From: JAKAXG01 sp035702985 | Lineage (GTDB): Bacteria > Actinomycetota > Acidimicrobiia > Acidimicrobiales > Palsa-688 | Length of the DNA stretch: 36,269 nt | Direction: 5' to 3' | Assembly: GCA_035702985.1 (NCBI GenBank) | Contig: DASSZD010000045.1 | Span: forward strand, 1 to 36,269 | Notes under the pieces: model-generated | Told to the model about the DNA's origin: nothing | The model's input: the letters and a program-made list of their open reading frames with translations, nothing else | Databases searched by the model: none | Translations under genes and position numbers: made by a program | Shown here: positions 17,069 through 24,942 of the stretch, in pieces | How positions within the stretch are numbered: position 1 is the first letter of the stretch | Layout: each line of letters opens with the position of its first letter

Positions 17069-17857
17069 ATGGGCAAGGCGTCTTCCAGCAAGAAGGTGGC
17101 GCGCGCCGCCGGGATCGGCGGGGGGCGGTCCCGCCACCGTCAGACCCCGTGGAGCTTCTTCGGGATCATCACCCTCATCGTGATACTCGGCGTGGTCGGG
17201 ACCGTGGTCAGCCGGGACCGCCGGATGGCCCAGATCACCGGCGCCGGGAACACCCCCCCGACGGTCGGCACCACGTGGAACGAGGGTTACGCGGTGTACG
17301 TGTGCGGCAAGTTCCTGCCCGCCATCAGCACCAAGTCGCCCGACCCGCAGGGCATCACCACCCGCCAGCCGGGCATCATCAACATCCACCCCACCACCAA
17401 GGCGGCCGCCGGCAAGAACGCCACCCTGGGCAAGTTCGCCAGCGCCGTGGGCATGACCCTCAACGCGGCGGAGCTGCAGGTGCCGGGCGGCACGCTGTAC
17501 CAGAACGGCAACTCCTGCCAGGGCCAGCCCGGCCACGTGTACATCAAGCAGTTCGCCTACATCGGCGACACCGTCGGCCAGCTGTACAACGGGGCCAAGA
17601 ACCAGCTGCCCAAGCTGGACCCCCGCTCGGTGCCGCTGCAGGACCAGGCGCTGCTCACCATCGCGTTCGTGCCGGCCAACGACGCCTCCAAGATCCCGGC
17701 CCCGCCGGCGTCGGTCAACACCGCCCTGTCGAAGCTGGCCGCCTCGTCGTCTACGACCACCACCACCGCTCCGGCCACCACCCAGACCACCCCGGCCACG
17801 TCGAGCACCACGGCCCCGAAGGCGTCGACCACGACCTCGACGACGACCAAGAAGTGA
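17069..17857 (+). CDS. Membrane-anchored extracytoplasmic protein with Thr-rich tail
   Basis: I cannot assign a function to this 262-aa protein. A basic N-terminus (MGKASSSKKVARAAG) precedes one transmembrane span (FFGIITLIVILGVVGTVVS, about residues 30-48), so the rest is outside the cell. The ectodomain has two cysteines (YVCGKFLP, NSCQGQPG) and a distinctive stretch, GIINIHPTTKAAAGKNATLG, that may be metal-binding through His. The last 35 residues are almost only Thr/Ser/Ala/Pro/Lys, a likely wall-spanning or glycosylated tail. It is set between the WbbL-like and ManC-like genes, and its stop overlaps the next start (GTGA). This suggests a role in envelope glycan assembly. Confidence 0.82.
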   Translation: MGKASSSKKVARAAGIGGGRSRHRQTPWSFFGIITLIVILGVVGTVVSRDRRMAQITGAGNTPPTVGTTWNEGYAVYVCGKFLPAISTKSPDPQGITTRQPGIINIHPTTKAAAGKNATLGKFASAVGMTLNAAELQVPGGTLYQNGNSCQGQPGHVYIKQFAYIGDTVGQLYNGAKNQLPKLDPRSVPLQDQALLTIAFVPANDASKIPAPPASVNTALSKLAASSSTTTTTAPATTQTTPATSSTTAPKASTTTSTTTKK

Positions 17858-18828
17858 AGGCGGTAGTCCTGGTCGGGGGCGAGGGCACCCGCCTCCGGCC
17901 CCTGACCCTGACCACCCCGAAGCAGATGCTGCCCGTCGGCGGCCGGGCCATGATCGAGCGGGTGCTCGGCTGGCTGGCCGGGCACGGCATCGACGAGGCG
18001 GTCCTGTCCCTCGGGTACCGCCCCGACGCCTTCCTGAAGGCCTACCCGGACGGCGAATGCGCCGGGGTCAGGCTCCACTACGCGGTGGAGGACTCGCCCC
18101 TCGACACCGCCGGGGCCATCAGGTTCGCAGCCGTCGAGGGCGGGGTGTCGGAGACCTTCGTGGTGGTCAACGGCGACGTCCTGACCGGCCTGGACGTCAC
18201 CGCCCTGGTGCGCTTCCACCGGGACCGGGGCGCGGAGGCCACCATCGCCCTCACGCCGGTGGAGGACCCGTCGGCGTTCGGGGTGGTCCCCACCAGGGAG
18301 GACGGTCAGGTCACCGCTTTCATCGAGAAGCCGCCCCGGGACCAGGCGCCCACCAACCTGATCAACGCCGGCACCTACGTGCTCGAGCCGTCGGTGCTGC
18401 AACGCATCCCGTCCGGGAGGCGGGTGTCGATCGAGCGCGAGACGTTCCCGGCGCTGGTGGCCGAGGGCCGCCTGTTCGCCATGGGCTCCGACGCCCCGTG
18501 GCTGGACGCCGGCACCCCCGGCGCCTACCTGGCCGCCAACCTGGCCTACGCCCCCCACGGCCCCCGCAGCTGGGAGGGGGGCGGCGAGGCCCGCGCCAGC
18601 GTGGTCGGGGAGGACGTGACGGTCGGGCCCGGAGCCCTGGTCGAGCGCTGCGTGGTGATGGACGGGGTGCAGGTCGGGGAGGGCGCCGTCGTCACCGACT
18701 CCGTCCTCGGGCCGGGAGCCCGGATCGGGGCCGGGGCCCGGGTGGAGAACCTGTCGGTGATAGGCGACGAGTGGATGGTGGAGGCCGGGGCGGTCCTGTC
18801 CGGGGCCCGGCTGCCGGCACCGGCGTAG
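17854..18828 (+). CDS. Sugar-phosphate nucleotidyltransferase, ManC/ManB (Rv3264c)-like
   Basis: It probably makes GDP-mannose from GTP and mannose-1-phosphate. The 324-aa protein has VVLVGGEGTRLRPLTLTTPK (residues 4-23) with the catalytic G-x-G-T-R loop, EDSPLDTAGAIRF, metal-binding VVNGDVLTG near 105, and FIEKPPRD. A short left-handed beta-helix follows residue 240 (VVGEDVTVGPGALVERCVV). Its position after rmlD-wbbL matches Rv3264c, the mannose-1-phosphate guanylyltransferase called manB in M. tuberculosis. GTP rather than dTTP or UTP is inferred from that. The start is GTG, overlapping the previous stop by 4 nt. Confidence 0.87.
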   Translation: MKAVVLVGGEGTRLRPLTLTTPKQMLPVGGRAMIERVLGWLAGHGIDEAVLSLGYRPDAFLKAYPDGECAGVRLHYAVEDSPLDTAGAIRFAAVEGGVSETFVVVNGDVLTGLDVTALVRFHRDRGAEATIALTPVEDPSAFGVVPTREDGQVTAFIEKPPRDQAPTNLINAGTYVLEPSVLQRIPSGRRVSIERETFPALVAEGRLFAMGSDAPWLDAGTPGAYLAANLAYAPHGPRSWEGGGEARASVVGEDVTVGPGALVERCVVMDGVQVGEGAVVTDSVLGPGARIGAGARVENLSVIGDEWMVEAGAVLSGARLPAPA

Positions 18829-18831
18829 ACT
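18826..18831 (+). promoter_or_regulatory. -10 element TAGACT of the epimerase-like gene (leaderless type)
   Basis: TAGACT, which contains the preceding stop codon, lies 8 nt before the TTG at 18840. Confidence 0.4.
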
Positions 18832-18839
18832 CCCCGGTC

Positions 18840-19787
18840 TTGAGAGCGCTGGTCACCGGCGGCGCCGGGTTCATCGGCTCCAACCTGGTGGACCGGCTGC
18901 TGGCCGAGGGCCACGAGGTCGACGTGGTCGACGACCTGTCGACCGGCAGCCTGGCCAACCTGGCGGACGCCCGGCGCAGCCCGGACGGCCACCTGACCTT
19001 CCACCAGTTCGACGTCCGGTCGCCGGCGGTGGGGGAGCTGATGCAGAGGCGGCCGCCGCAGGTCGTGTTCCACCTGGCCGCCGCCCCCGGCGCGGCGACC
19101 TTCGCCGGCGATCCGCTGGCCGACGCCGACGTCGACGTGATGGGCTCGCTGCGGGTGCTGGACGCGGCCCGCTCGTGCGGGGCGGCCAAGGTGGTGTTCG
19201 CGTCCAGCGCCGCCGTCTACGGCCCGGTCGGGGCCGGGGACCTACCGGTCAGGGAAACGCAGCCGCAGCGCCCGCTCACCCCTCACGGGGTGGCCAAGAA
19301 GATGGTGGCCGAGTACCTCCTGGCCTACCGGGAACTGCACAGCCTGGAGTTCACCGCCCTGGCCCTGGGCCACGTGTACGGGCCCCGCCAGCTCCCCCGC
19401 GGGGACGACCACGTGGTGGCCGCCTTCGCCCGCCGGCTGGCGGCCGGCCAGCCGTGCACCGTCACCGGCGCCGGGCGCCAGACCCGGGACTTCGTCTACG
19501 TCGACGACGTGGTCGACGCCTTCGCCCGGGCGGCCGAGCGGGGCGGGGGTCTGGTGCTCAACGTGGCCACCGGGGTGGAGACCAGCATCGGCGACCTGTA
19601 CCGCACCATGGCGGACCGGGCCGGCGTCGACCGGCCGGCGGTCCAGGGGCCGGCCCGCCCCGACGAGACGGCCCGCAGCTGCCTGGACCCGGGCCGGGCG
19701 GCCATCCACCTGGGGTGGAAGCCGTGGACCACCGTGGAGGAGGGCACGGCGGCCGTGCTCGGATGGTGGGCCGCCCGGCCGGCCTGA
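18840..19787 (+). CDS. NAD-dependent epimerase/dehydratase-like SDR with His in place of Tyr
   Basis: This 315-aa extended SDR resembles UDP-glucose 4-epimerases: VTGGAGFIGSN (residues 5-15), DDLSTG (31-36), FHLAA, FASSAAVYG (120-128), HVYGPRQ and DFVYVDDVVDAF. The catalytic YxxxK motif is altered. At the expected place the sequence is TPHGVAKK, giving His149 and Lys153. The codon is CAC, two base changes away from the Tyr codon TAC or TAT depending on position read, and the surrounding frame is intact. The protein may be inactive, use another acid, or only bind nucleotide sugar. The start is TTG at 18840 with TAGACT upstream. It follows the ManC-like gene by 11 bp and faces cofE across a hairpin. 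Confidence 0.85.
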   Translation: MRALVTGGAGFIGSNLVDRLLAEGHEVDVVDDLSTGSLANLADARRSPDGHLTFHQFDVRSPAVGELMQRRPPQVVFHLAAAPGAATFAGDPLADADVDVMGSLRVLDAARSCGAAKVVFASSAAVYGPVGAGDLPVRETQPQRPLTPHGVAKKMVAEYLLAYRELHSLEFTALALGHVYGPRQLPRGDDHVVAAFARRLAAGQPCTVTGAGRQTRDFVYVDDVVDAFARAAERGGGLVLNVATGVETSIGDLYRTMADRAGVDRPAVQGPARPDETARSCLDPGRAAIHLGWKPWTTVEEGTAAVLGWWAARPA

Positions 19788-19788
19788 A

Positions 19789-19807
19789 CCGTCCGGCCGC
19801 CGGACGG
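19789..19807. terminator. Hairpin between convergent epimerase-like gene and cofE
   Basis: CCGTCCGG (19789-19796) and CCGGACGG (19800-19807) form a perfect 8-bp stem with a 3-nt loop, 1 nt after the stop codon. There is no T-run on either side. It is probably a GC-rich bidirectional terminator. Confidence 0.5.
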
Positions 19808-19833
19808 GCTCCCGGCCCCGGCCGGCGCAGCGC

Positions 19834-20529
19834 TCAGCGGAACAGGTCCTCGCCGTGGGGGCGGACGATCTCGCCCCGCACCGACGACTCCCTCAGCCAG
19901 GCCGGGTCGACGCCGCGCACGATGGCGACCGGCACCCCCGCCGACTTGCCCATGACCAGCTCGGCCGCCCCGGCCAGCTCGTCGGCCACGCACACCTCGG
20001 TGACGGCCAGTTCCCGGCCCAGAGCGTCGCTGGTCCCCCGCAGGTCCACCACCGCGGCCACCCCGGCGGTGCCGATGGCCACGTCGGTCACCCCCCGCCG
20101 CCAGGTGCGCCCGAAGGTGTCGGAGACGATGACCCCGACCTCCAGGCCGGTCCGGGCCCTCACCCCGTCACGGATCCAGCGGGCCGACCGGTCCGGGTCC
20201 AGGGGCAGGAGGGCGGCCCAGCCCTGCTCCACGTTGGACAGGTCCACCCCGGAGTTGGCGCAGACGAAACCGTGGCGGGTCTCGGTCATGACCAGATCCC
20301 CCCGCCGGCGCAGGATCCGGACCGCCTCGGCCTCCACGTGCACCTTGTGGGAGAGCGGATCGCCGGGGTCGACGGCCACCAACCGGCCCTCGGCCTTGGA
20401 CACCACCTTCTGGGTGACCACGACCACGTCGCCGGCCTGCAGCGGTGCCTGCCCGGCGATGATGGAGGCCAGGTCGTCGCCGGGATGGATCTCGGGGATG
20501 CCGAGCACCGGGATGAGGGAGATGGTCAC
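19834..20529 (-). CDS. cofE: Coenzyme F420-0:L-glutamate ligase CofE (FbiB N-terminal domain)
   Basis: CofE adds gamma-linked glutamates to F420-0 using GTP. The 231-aa protein has the family motifs GDVVVVTQKVVSKAEGR (near residue 32), ETRHGFVCANSGVDLSN (near 85-101) and VIVSDTFGRTWRRG with the Asp metal ligand. M. tuberculosis FbiB is about twice as long because of a C-terminal nitroreductase-like domain that acts on dehydro-F420-0. That domain is missing, as in archaeal CofE. The start is GTG at 20529, overlapping the cofD stop (GTGA), so the two are coupled. The frame is open further upstream, but that part lies within cofD. Confidence 0.94.
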   Translation of the reverse strand: MTISLIPVLGIPEIHPGDDLASIIAGQAPLQAGDVVVVTQKVVSKAEGRLVAVDPGDPLSHKVHVEAEAVRILRRRGDLVMTETRHGFVCANSGVDLSNVEQGWAALLPLDPDRSARWIRDGVRARTGLEVGVIVSDTFGRTWRRGVTDVAIGTAGVAAVVDLRGTSDALGRELAVTEVCVADELAGAAELVMGKSAGVPVAIVRGVDPAWLRESSVRGEIVRPHGEDLFR

Positions 20530-21494
20530 CGGTCGCTCCCGCCGCCGGCGGCGTCGAGCACCAGGCGGGCCAGGGCGGCGGCCTCGGCCGGGCCGGACAT
20601 GACCGTCGGGCCCACCACCGCCCGCATGCCGGTCGCCTCCACCTCGGGGACCCGGCCGGCGTCGGCCTCGTCGATCACCAGGGTGGACGCGAAGGGCGCC
20701 CACATCCGGGCCACGCCGACCACCGACGGCTCGTGGCCCAGCTCGGTCAGGATCCGGTCGGCGGGCCCTTTGAGCGCCCGGCCGGCGATGATGGGGGAGA
20801 CGGCCACGGTCGACTCCCTCCGGGCCCGCACCGCGGCCCCGATCCCGGTCCCGCCGCCGGTGGCCAGCACCGGGCCGATGGAGAGGACCGGGTTGGAGGG
20901 GCAGATGACGACGGTCCCGGCCCGGCCGATGGCGTCGAGAACCCCCGGGGCGGGACGGGCGGCGTCGGCGCCGACCAGGCGGACGCTGCTGACCGGGACG
21001 CTGTGACGGGCCCGGACGAAGTACTCCTGGAACGCCAGCTCCGGTCCGGGCCGGCCGCCCTCGTCGACTACCAGGCGGGTCTCCACCCGGTCGTCGGTCA
21101 TGGGCAAGATGGTCAGGCCCAGCTTCCAGCGGTCGGCGATCTCGGCGCTGACCGCCGACAGGGGGGCGCCCTCCGCCAACCGGGTGGTCCGGTACAGGTG
21201 GGTGCCGAGGTCCCGGTCCCCCAGGCTGAACCAGCCCAGCCGGCCGGCGCTCAGCTCCCGCAGCTCGCCCACCGCCGACCAGGTCTCGCCCCGCAGGCCC
21301 CAGCCGGTCTCGGGGTTGATCATGCCGGCCAGGGTGTAGGTGACGGTGTCCAGGTCCGGGCTGATGTGCAGCCCGTGCATCACCGTGTCGTCGCCGGTGT
21401 TGACCACGGCGGTGATGTCCTCCGGGGGCACCACCGACACCAGGCCGCTCAGCATCCGCGCTGCGCCGACACCACCGGCCAGAGCCACGATCAT
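20526..21494 (-). CDS. cofD: 2-phospho-L-lactate (or PEP) transferase CofD/FbiA
   Basis: CofD joins the activated phospholactate or phosphoenolpyruvate moiety to the deazaflavin Fo, giving F420-0 or dehydro-F420-0. The 322-aa protein has LAGGVGAARML (residues 5-15), VVNTGDDTVMHGLHISPDLD (30-49), SNPVLSIGPVLA (near 200) and IIAGRALKGPAD, all CofD-specific. In actinobacteria the substrate is usually PEP (FbiA). With cofE it forms a two-gene operon. The ATG at 21494 has TAGGGT 6 nt upstream, so the mRNA is probably leaderless. fbiC and fbiD are not in the window. Confidence 0.96.
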   Translation of the reverse strand: MIVALAGGVGAARMLSGLVSVVPPEDITAVVNTGDDTVMHGLHISPDLDTVTYTLAGMINPETGWGLRGETWSAVGELRELSAGRLGWFSLGDRDLGTHLYRTTRLAEGAPLSAVSAEIADRWKLGLTILPMTDDRVETRLVVDEGGRPGPELAFQEYFVRARHSVPVSSVRLVGADAARPAPGVLDAIGRAGTVVICPSNPVLSIGPVLATGGGTGIGAAVRARRESTVAVSPIIAGRALKGPADRILTELGHEPSVVGVARMWAPFASTLVIDEADAGRVPEVEATGMRAVVGPTVMSGPAEAAALARLVLDAAGGGSDR

Positions 21495-21500
21495 CGGTGA

Positions 21501-21506
21501 ACCCTA
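21501..21506 (-). promoter_or_regulatory. -10 element TAGGGT of cofD-cofE (leaderless type)
   Basis: On the minus strand TAGGGT lies 6 nt before the ATG at 21494. The divergent -10 at 21529-21534 is 22 bp away. Confidence 0.5.
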
Positions 21507-21528
21507 TCCCCGGAGGCCCGGCGACCGG

Positions 21529-21534
21529 TACGCT
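21529..21534 (+). promoter_or_regulatory. -10-like TACGCT of the first GT4 gene (leaderless type)
   Basis: TACGCT lies 9 nt before the GTG at 21544. Confidence 0.35.
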
Positions 21535-21543
21535 GCGCGGCCC

Positions 21544-22650
21544 GTGCCGACCGTCGCCCTGGACACCACCCCGCTGCTAGGCCAGCGCACCGGCATCGGC
21601 GTGGCCGTCGCCGGGTTCGTGCAGCACCTGGCCGGCCGGCCCGGGCTGGACCTGGTGGGCTACGGGCTGACGGCCCGGGGATGGAGGTCGGTCGCCGCCA
21701 ACCTGCCCCCCGGTTTCCGGTGCCGGCCCCGGCCGGCGCCGGCCGGCCTGCTCCTCGACGCCTGGAGCCGCTGGGACTGGCCTCCCGCCGAGTGGTGGGC
21801 CGGCCCGGCGGACCTGGTGCACGGCACCAACTTCGTGGTGCCGCCCGCCCGGCGGGCCCGCAGGCTGGTGTCGGTGTGGGACCTGACCGCGGTGCACCGA
21901 CCCGAGCTGTGCACCCCGGTCTCCCGCCGCTATCCCCACCTGGTGGCCCGGGCCGTGGCCGGAGGGGCGTGGGTCCACACCGGCAGCCACCACGTGGCGG
22001 CCGAGATCGCCGGGCACTTCGGCGCCGACCCGGCCCGCATCCTGGTGGTGCCGCCGGGGGTGGAGGTACCGGCCGGGGCGGCCGGCCGGCCCGGGCCGGG
22101 GGGCGGCGGGCCGCCGTACGTCCTGGCGCTCGGGCGGACCGAACCGCGCAAGGACCTGCCCACCCTCGTCCGCGGCTTCGACCTGGTCGCCGAGGCCCAC
22201 CCGGATCTGGAGCTGCGCATCGCCGGGCCGCCCGGCTGGGCCGAGGAGGGCGTGGCCGCCGCCATCTCGGCATCGCCTTTCGCCGGGCGGATCCGGCGCA
22301 TGGGCTGGGTGGACGACGCCCCGTCGCTGATCGCCGGCGCCGCGGTGTTCGCCTACCCGTCGGTCTACGAGGGGTTCGGGCTGCCGCCGCTCGAGGCCAT
22401 GGCCCTGGGGGTGCCGGTGGTGGCCACCTCGGTCGGATCCGTCCCGGAGATCGTCGGCGACGCCGCCGAACTGGTCGCCCCCGGCGACCCCCAGGCCCTG
22501 GCCGGGGGCCTGGACCGGGTGCTGGCCGACGCCGACCGCCGCCAGAGGCTGGTGAGGGCCGGCTACGCCCGGGCCGGGCAGTTCAGCTGGCCGGCCGCCG
22601 CCGAGGGCATGGCCCGGGCCTACCTCGAGGTGCTGTCGGGCGGCGCCTGA
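21544..22650 (+). CDS. GT4-family glycosyltransferase (first)
   Basis: This 368-aa retaining GT-B enzyme has an N-terminal acceptor domain with LDTTPLLGQRTGIGVAVAGF and LVHGTNFVVPP, and a C-terminal nucleotide-sugar domain with YVLALGRTEPRKDLPTL (near 198) and the E-x7-E motif EGFGLPPLEA. N-terminal sequences of this kind (GIG loop) are common in mannosyl- and rhamnosyltransferases that act on surface polysaccharides. Donor and acceptor are unknown. The start is GTG at 21544, divergent from cofD with 49 bp between the starts. Its 3' end overlaps the convergent second GT4 gene by 31 bp. Confidence 0.88.
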   Translation: MPTVALDTTPLLGQRTGIGVAVAGFVQHLAGRPGLDLVGYGLTARGWRSVAANLPPGFRCRPRPAPAGLLLDAWSRWDWPPAEWWAGPADLVHGTNFVVPPARRARRLVSVWDLTAVHRPELCTPVSRRYPHLVARAVAGGAWVHTGSHHVAAEIAGHFGADPARILVVPPGVEVPAGAAGRPGPGGGGPPYVLALGRTEPRKDLPTLVRGFDLVAEAHPDLELRIAGPPGWAEEGVAAAISASPFAGRIRRMGWVDDAPSLIAGAAVFAYPSVYEGFGLPPLEAMALGVPVVATSVGSVPEIVGDAAELVAPGDPQALAGGLDRVLADADRRQRLVRAGYARAGQFSWPAAAEGMARAYLEVLSGGA

Positions 22651-23801
22651 CGGCGCCCGTCGGCGCCGGTCACCGAGGCGAACAGGGCGCTGAAGCGGCC
22701 GGGGACGGGGGAGCGCAGCGGGGGCCGGGACCGGCGGGGTCCGGCCCCGGACGGACCGGCGGGCAGCAGCTCCAGCACGGCCCGGGCCAGGGCGGCCGGA
22801 TCGCCGGGCGGCACCAGGCGGCCGGCGGCCGTCGGGCCGGAGGCGGCGTCCGCCCCGAGGATCTCCAGCGGGCCGCCCTCGGCCCCGGCCACCGCCGGCA
22901 CCCCCGACGCCAGGGCCTCCACCACCACCAGCCCGAACGGTTCGGGCTCGGTGGACACCTGGACGAACACGTCGAGGTCCGCCATCAGCTCGGGGATGTC
23001 GTGGCGGGGCCCCAGCCAGTGCACCGCGCCCATGGCCCGGGCCCGTCCCTCCAGGGCGGCGGCGTAGGCCTCCTTGCCGGGCACGGCGGCGCCGGCCACC
23101 ACCAGCTCGCAGTCGGGCCGGGACGCCCGCACCAGCGGGAAGGCGTCCAGGAGGGTGTCGAACCCCTTCCAGGTGTCCAGCCGGGCCACCGACCCGACCA
23201 GCGCCACCTCGTCCCCGATCCCGGCGGCGGCCCGGAACCGCCCGGCCCGGGCGGGGGAGAAGCGCAGCGGGTCCGCCTCGTCGGTGACCACCACGGTCCG
23301 GGCGGACGGCAGCTGGGCGGCCACCGCCGCCGACACCGCCACCACCCGCTGGGAGAAGCGCGACGCCAGGAACCGCTCCACCCGCAGGGCGGAGCCGGAC
23401 TGGAAGACGATCTCGCGGGCGTGCCACACGTGGGGCCGGCCGGTCAGCAGGGCGGCCGCCCAGCCGTACCAGGAGTGCAGCGAGTTGCTGTGGATCACCC
23501 CGGCGTCGACCCGGCGGCACAGGCGGGCCAGCCGCACGACGGTGAGCGGCCACCGGGCGGCGTAACGCAGCCAGCGGGCCGGCCCCCCCGAGGTGGTCAG
23601 GCGCTCCATGGGCACGACGTGGAGCACGGCGCCGGCCTCCACGTACTCTGAGGCCAGCCGGGGCTGGCCCGGCACCACGATGTGGCAATCCCAACCGTCA
23701 GCCACCAGCTGGCGGACCATGCGGATCAGGGCGTGCTCGGAGCCGCCTCCGTCGCATACGGGCTGCACAGAGAGGATGCGCTTGGTGCGAGTGGCGGTCA
23801 A
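22620..23801 (-). CDS. GT4-family glycosyltransferase (second)
   Basis: This 393-aa GT-B enzyme starts RILSVQPVCDGGGSEHALIRM, which supplies the Gly-rich acceptor-side loop. It continues with VIHSNSLHSWYGWAA, LVGSVARLDTWKGFDTLL near 195-215, and EPFGLVVVEALASGVPAVA carrying the E-x7-E motif. The C-terminal tail after about residue 350 is Pro/Arg/Ser-rich and probably disordered. The start is TTG at 23801, with AGGAG ten bases upstream. A longer form from further upstream is possible but would run deep into the divergent gene. It is the only leftward gene between 21.5 and 25.8 kb, and it overlaps both neighbours. Confidence 0.85.
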   Translation of the reverse strand: MTATRTKRILSVQPVCDGGGSEHALIRMVRQLVADGWDCHIVVPGQPRLASEYVEAGAVLHVVPMERLTTSGGPARWLRYAARWPLTVVRLARLCRRVDAGVIHSNSLHSWYGWAAALLTGRPHVWHAREIVFQSGSALRVERFLASRFSQRVVAVSAAVAAQLPSARTVVVTDEADPLRFSPARAGRFRAAAGIGDEVALVGSVARLDTWKGFDTLLDAFPLVRASRPDCELVVAGAAVPGKEAYAAALEGRARAMGAVHWLGPRHDIPELMADLDVFVQVSTEPEPFGLVVVEALASGVPAVAGAEGGPLEILGADAASGPTAAGRLVPPGDPAALARAVLELLPAGPSGAGPRRSRPPLRSPVPGRFSALFASVTGADGRRQAPPDSTSR

Positions 23802-24939
23802 TGCGGAGCAGCTCCTGTACCGGTCGCCGGGCGGCATCGGCCGGTACACGGCCGGGCTGCTCACTCTAATGCCGGTGTCCCGGCCCGGGCTGGAGGTCCT
23901 GCCCTTCACCGCCCGCCACTCCCGGGAGCAGGTGGACGCCGCCCTGGCCGGGGCCGGGGTGCCCGAAGCGGTCCGGCGGCGGACGGTGGTCCTGCGCTGG
24001 CCCCGTCCGGTGCTCTACGACGCCTGGCACCGGCTGGGCCGGCCCGGTCTGGCCGGCGTGGCCGGCCGGGACGGCCTGGACCTGGTCCACGCCCCGTCCG
24101 TGGCCGTGCCCCCCCGGGGGGCGGCCCCGATGGTGGTGACGGTCCACGACGCCGCCCCCGAGCTGTTCCCCGAGACCTTCCCGCCCCGGGGCCGGCGGTT
24201 CCACGCCCAGGGCCTGGCCGCGGCGGCGGCCCGGGCGGACCTGGTCATCACCGTCAGCCAGGCGGCCGCCGAGGAGATCACCGGTCATTCCGCCATCAGG
24301 GCCGACCGGGTCCGGGTGGTCCCCAACGGCGTCGCCGCGCCCGTCGTGGACCCGGCCGCCCGGGACCGGGCCCTCGACGCCGCCGGGCTCGGGTCGCGTC
24401 CGTACGTGCTGTGGGTCGGCAGCCTGGAGCCCCGCAAGGGGGTGGGCACCCTGATCGCGGCCATGGCCCGGCTCAGGCGGCGCCGCCCGGCCCTGGACGT
24501 CCAGACGGTGCTGGCCGGTTTCGACGGCTGGCTGGGCGACGGCCTGATCGCCCCCGAGGACCGCCGGGTGCTGGGCGGCTCGCTGCGCCAGCTGGGCCGG
24601 GTGGACGAGGAGACCCTGTGGTGCCTGTACTCGGGTGCCGTCCTGTTCGCCTTCCCCAGCCGCCACGAGGGTTTCGGCCTGCCGGTGGTCGAGGCCATGA
24701 GCCAGGGCACGGCGGTGGTGGCCTCGGACATCCCGGCCGTGCGGGAGGTGGCCGCCGACGCCGCCCGGCTGGTCCCGCCCGGTGACGTGGACGCCTGGGC
24801 GGACGCCATCGACGGGCTGCTGGGCGACGACCGGGCCCGGTCGCAGCTGGCCCGGGCCGGCCGCCTCCGGAGCGGGGCGTTCAGCGTGGAGCGCTGGGTG
24901 GCGGCCACGTGGTCGGTGTACCAGGAGATAGGGTCCTGA
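23785..24939 (+). CDS. GT4-family glycosyltransferase (third)
   Basis: This 384-aa GT-B enzyme has VNAEQLLYRSPGGIGRYTAG at the N-terminus, VHAPSVAVPP, VTVHDAAPELFP, YVLWVGSLEPRKGVGTLI near 207, and HEGFGLPVVEAMSQG with the E-x7-E motif. It is related to the first GT4 of the cluster. The GTG at 23785 has AGAGG nine bases upstream. ATG 23776 is an alternative. Its first 17 bp overlap the start of the divergent second GT4 gene. The Rmd-like gene follows after 3 nt, so its donor may be a GDP-6-deoxyhexose. That is inferred from context only. Confidence 0.87.
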   Translation: MRVAVNAEQLLYRSPGGIGRYTAGLLTLMPVSRPGLEVLPFTARHSREQVDAALAGAGVPEAVRRRTVVLRWPRPVLYDAWHRLGRPGLAGVAGRDGLDLVHAPSVAVPPRGAAPMVVTVHDAAPELFPETFPPRGRRFHAQGLAAAAARADLVITVSQAAAEEITGHSAIRADRVRVVPNGVAAPVVDPAARDRALDAAGLGSRPYVLWVGSLEPRKGVGTLIAAMARLRRRRPALDVQTVLAGFDGWLGDGLIAPEDRRVLGGSLRQLGRVDEETLWCLYSGAVLFAFPSRHEGFGLPVVEAMSQGTAVVASDIPAVREVAADAARLVPPGDVDAWADAIDGLLGDDRARSQLARAGRLRSGAFSVERWVAATWSVYQEIGS

Positions 24940-24942
24940 AGC

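Noticed and set aside
17740..17857. Thr-rich coding stretch as a microsatellite or recombination site
   Set aside because: The codons vary (ACC, ACG, ACT, TCG) and encode a typical low-complexity protein tail, so no special DNA role is needed.
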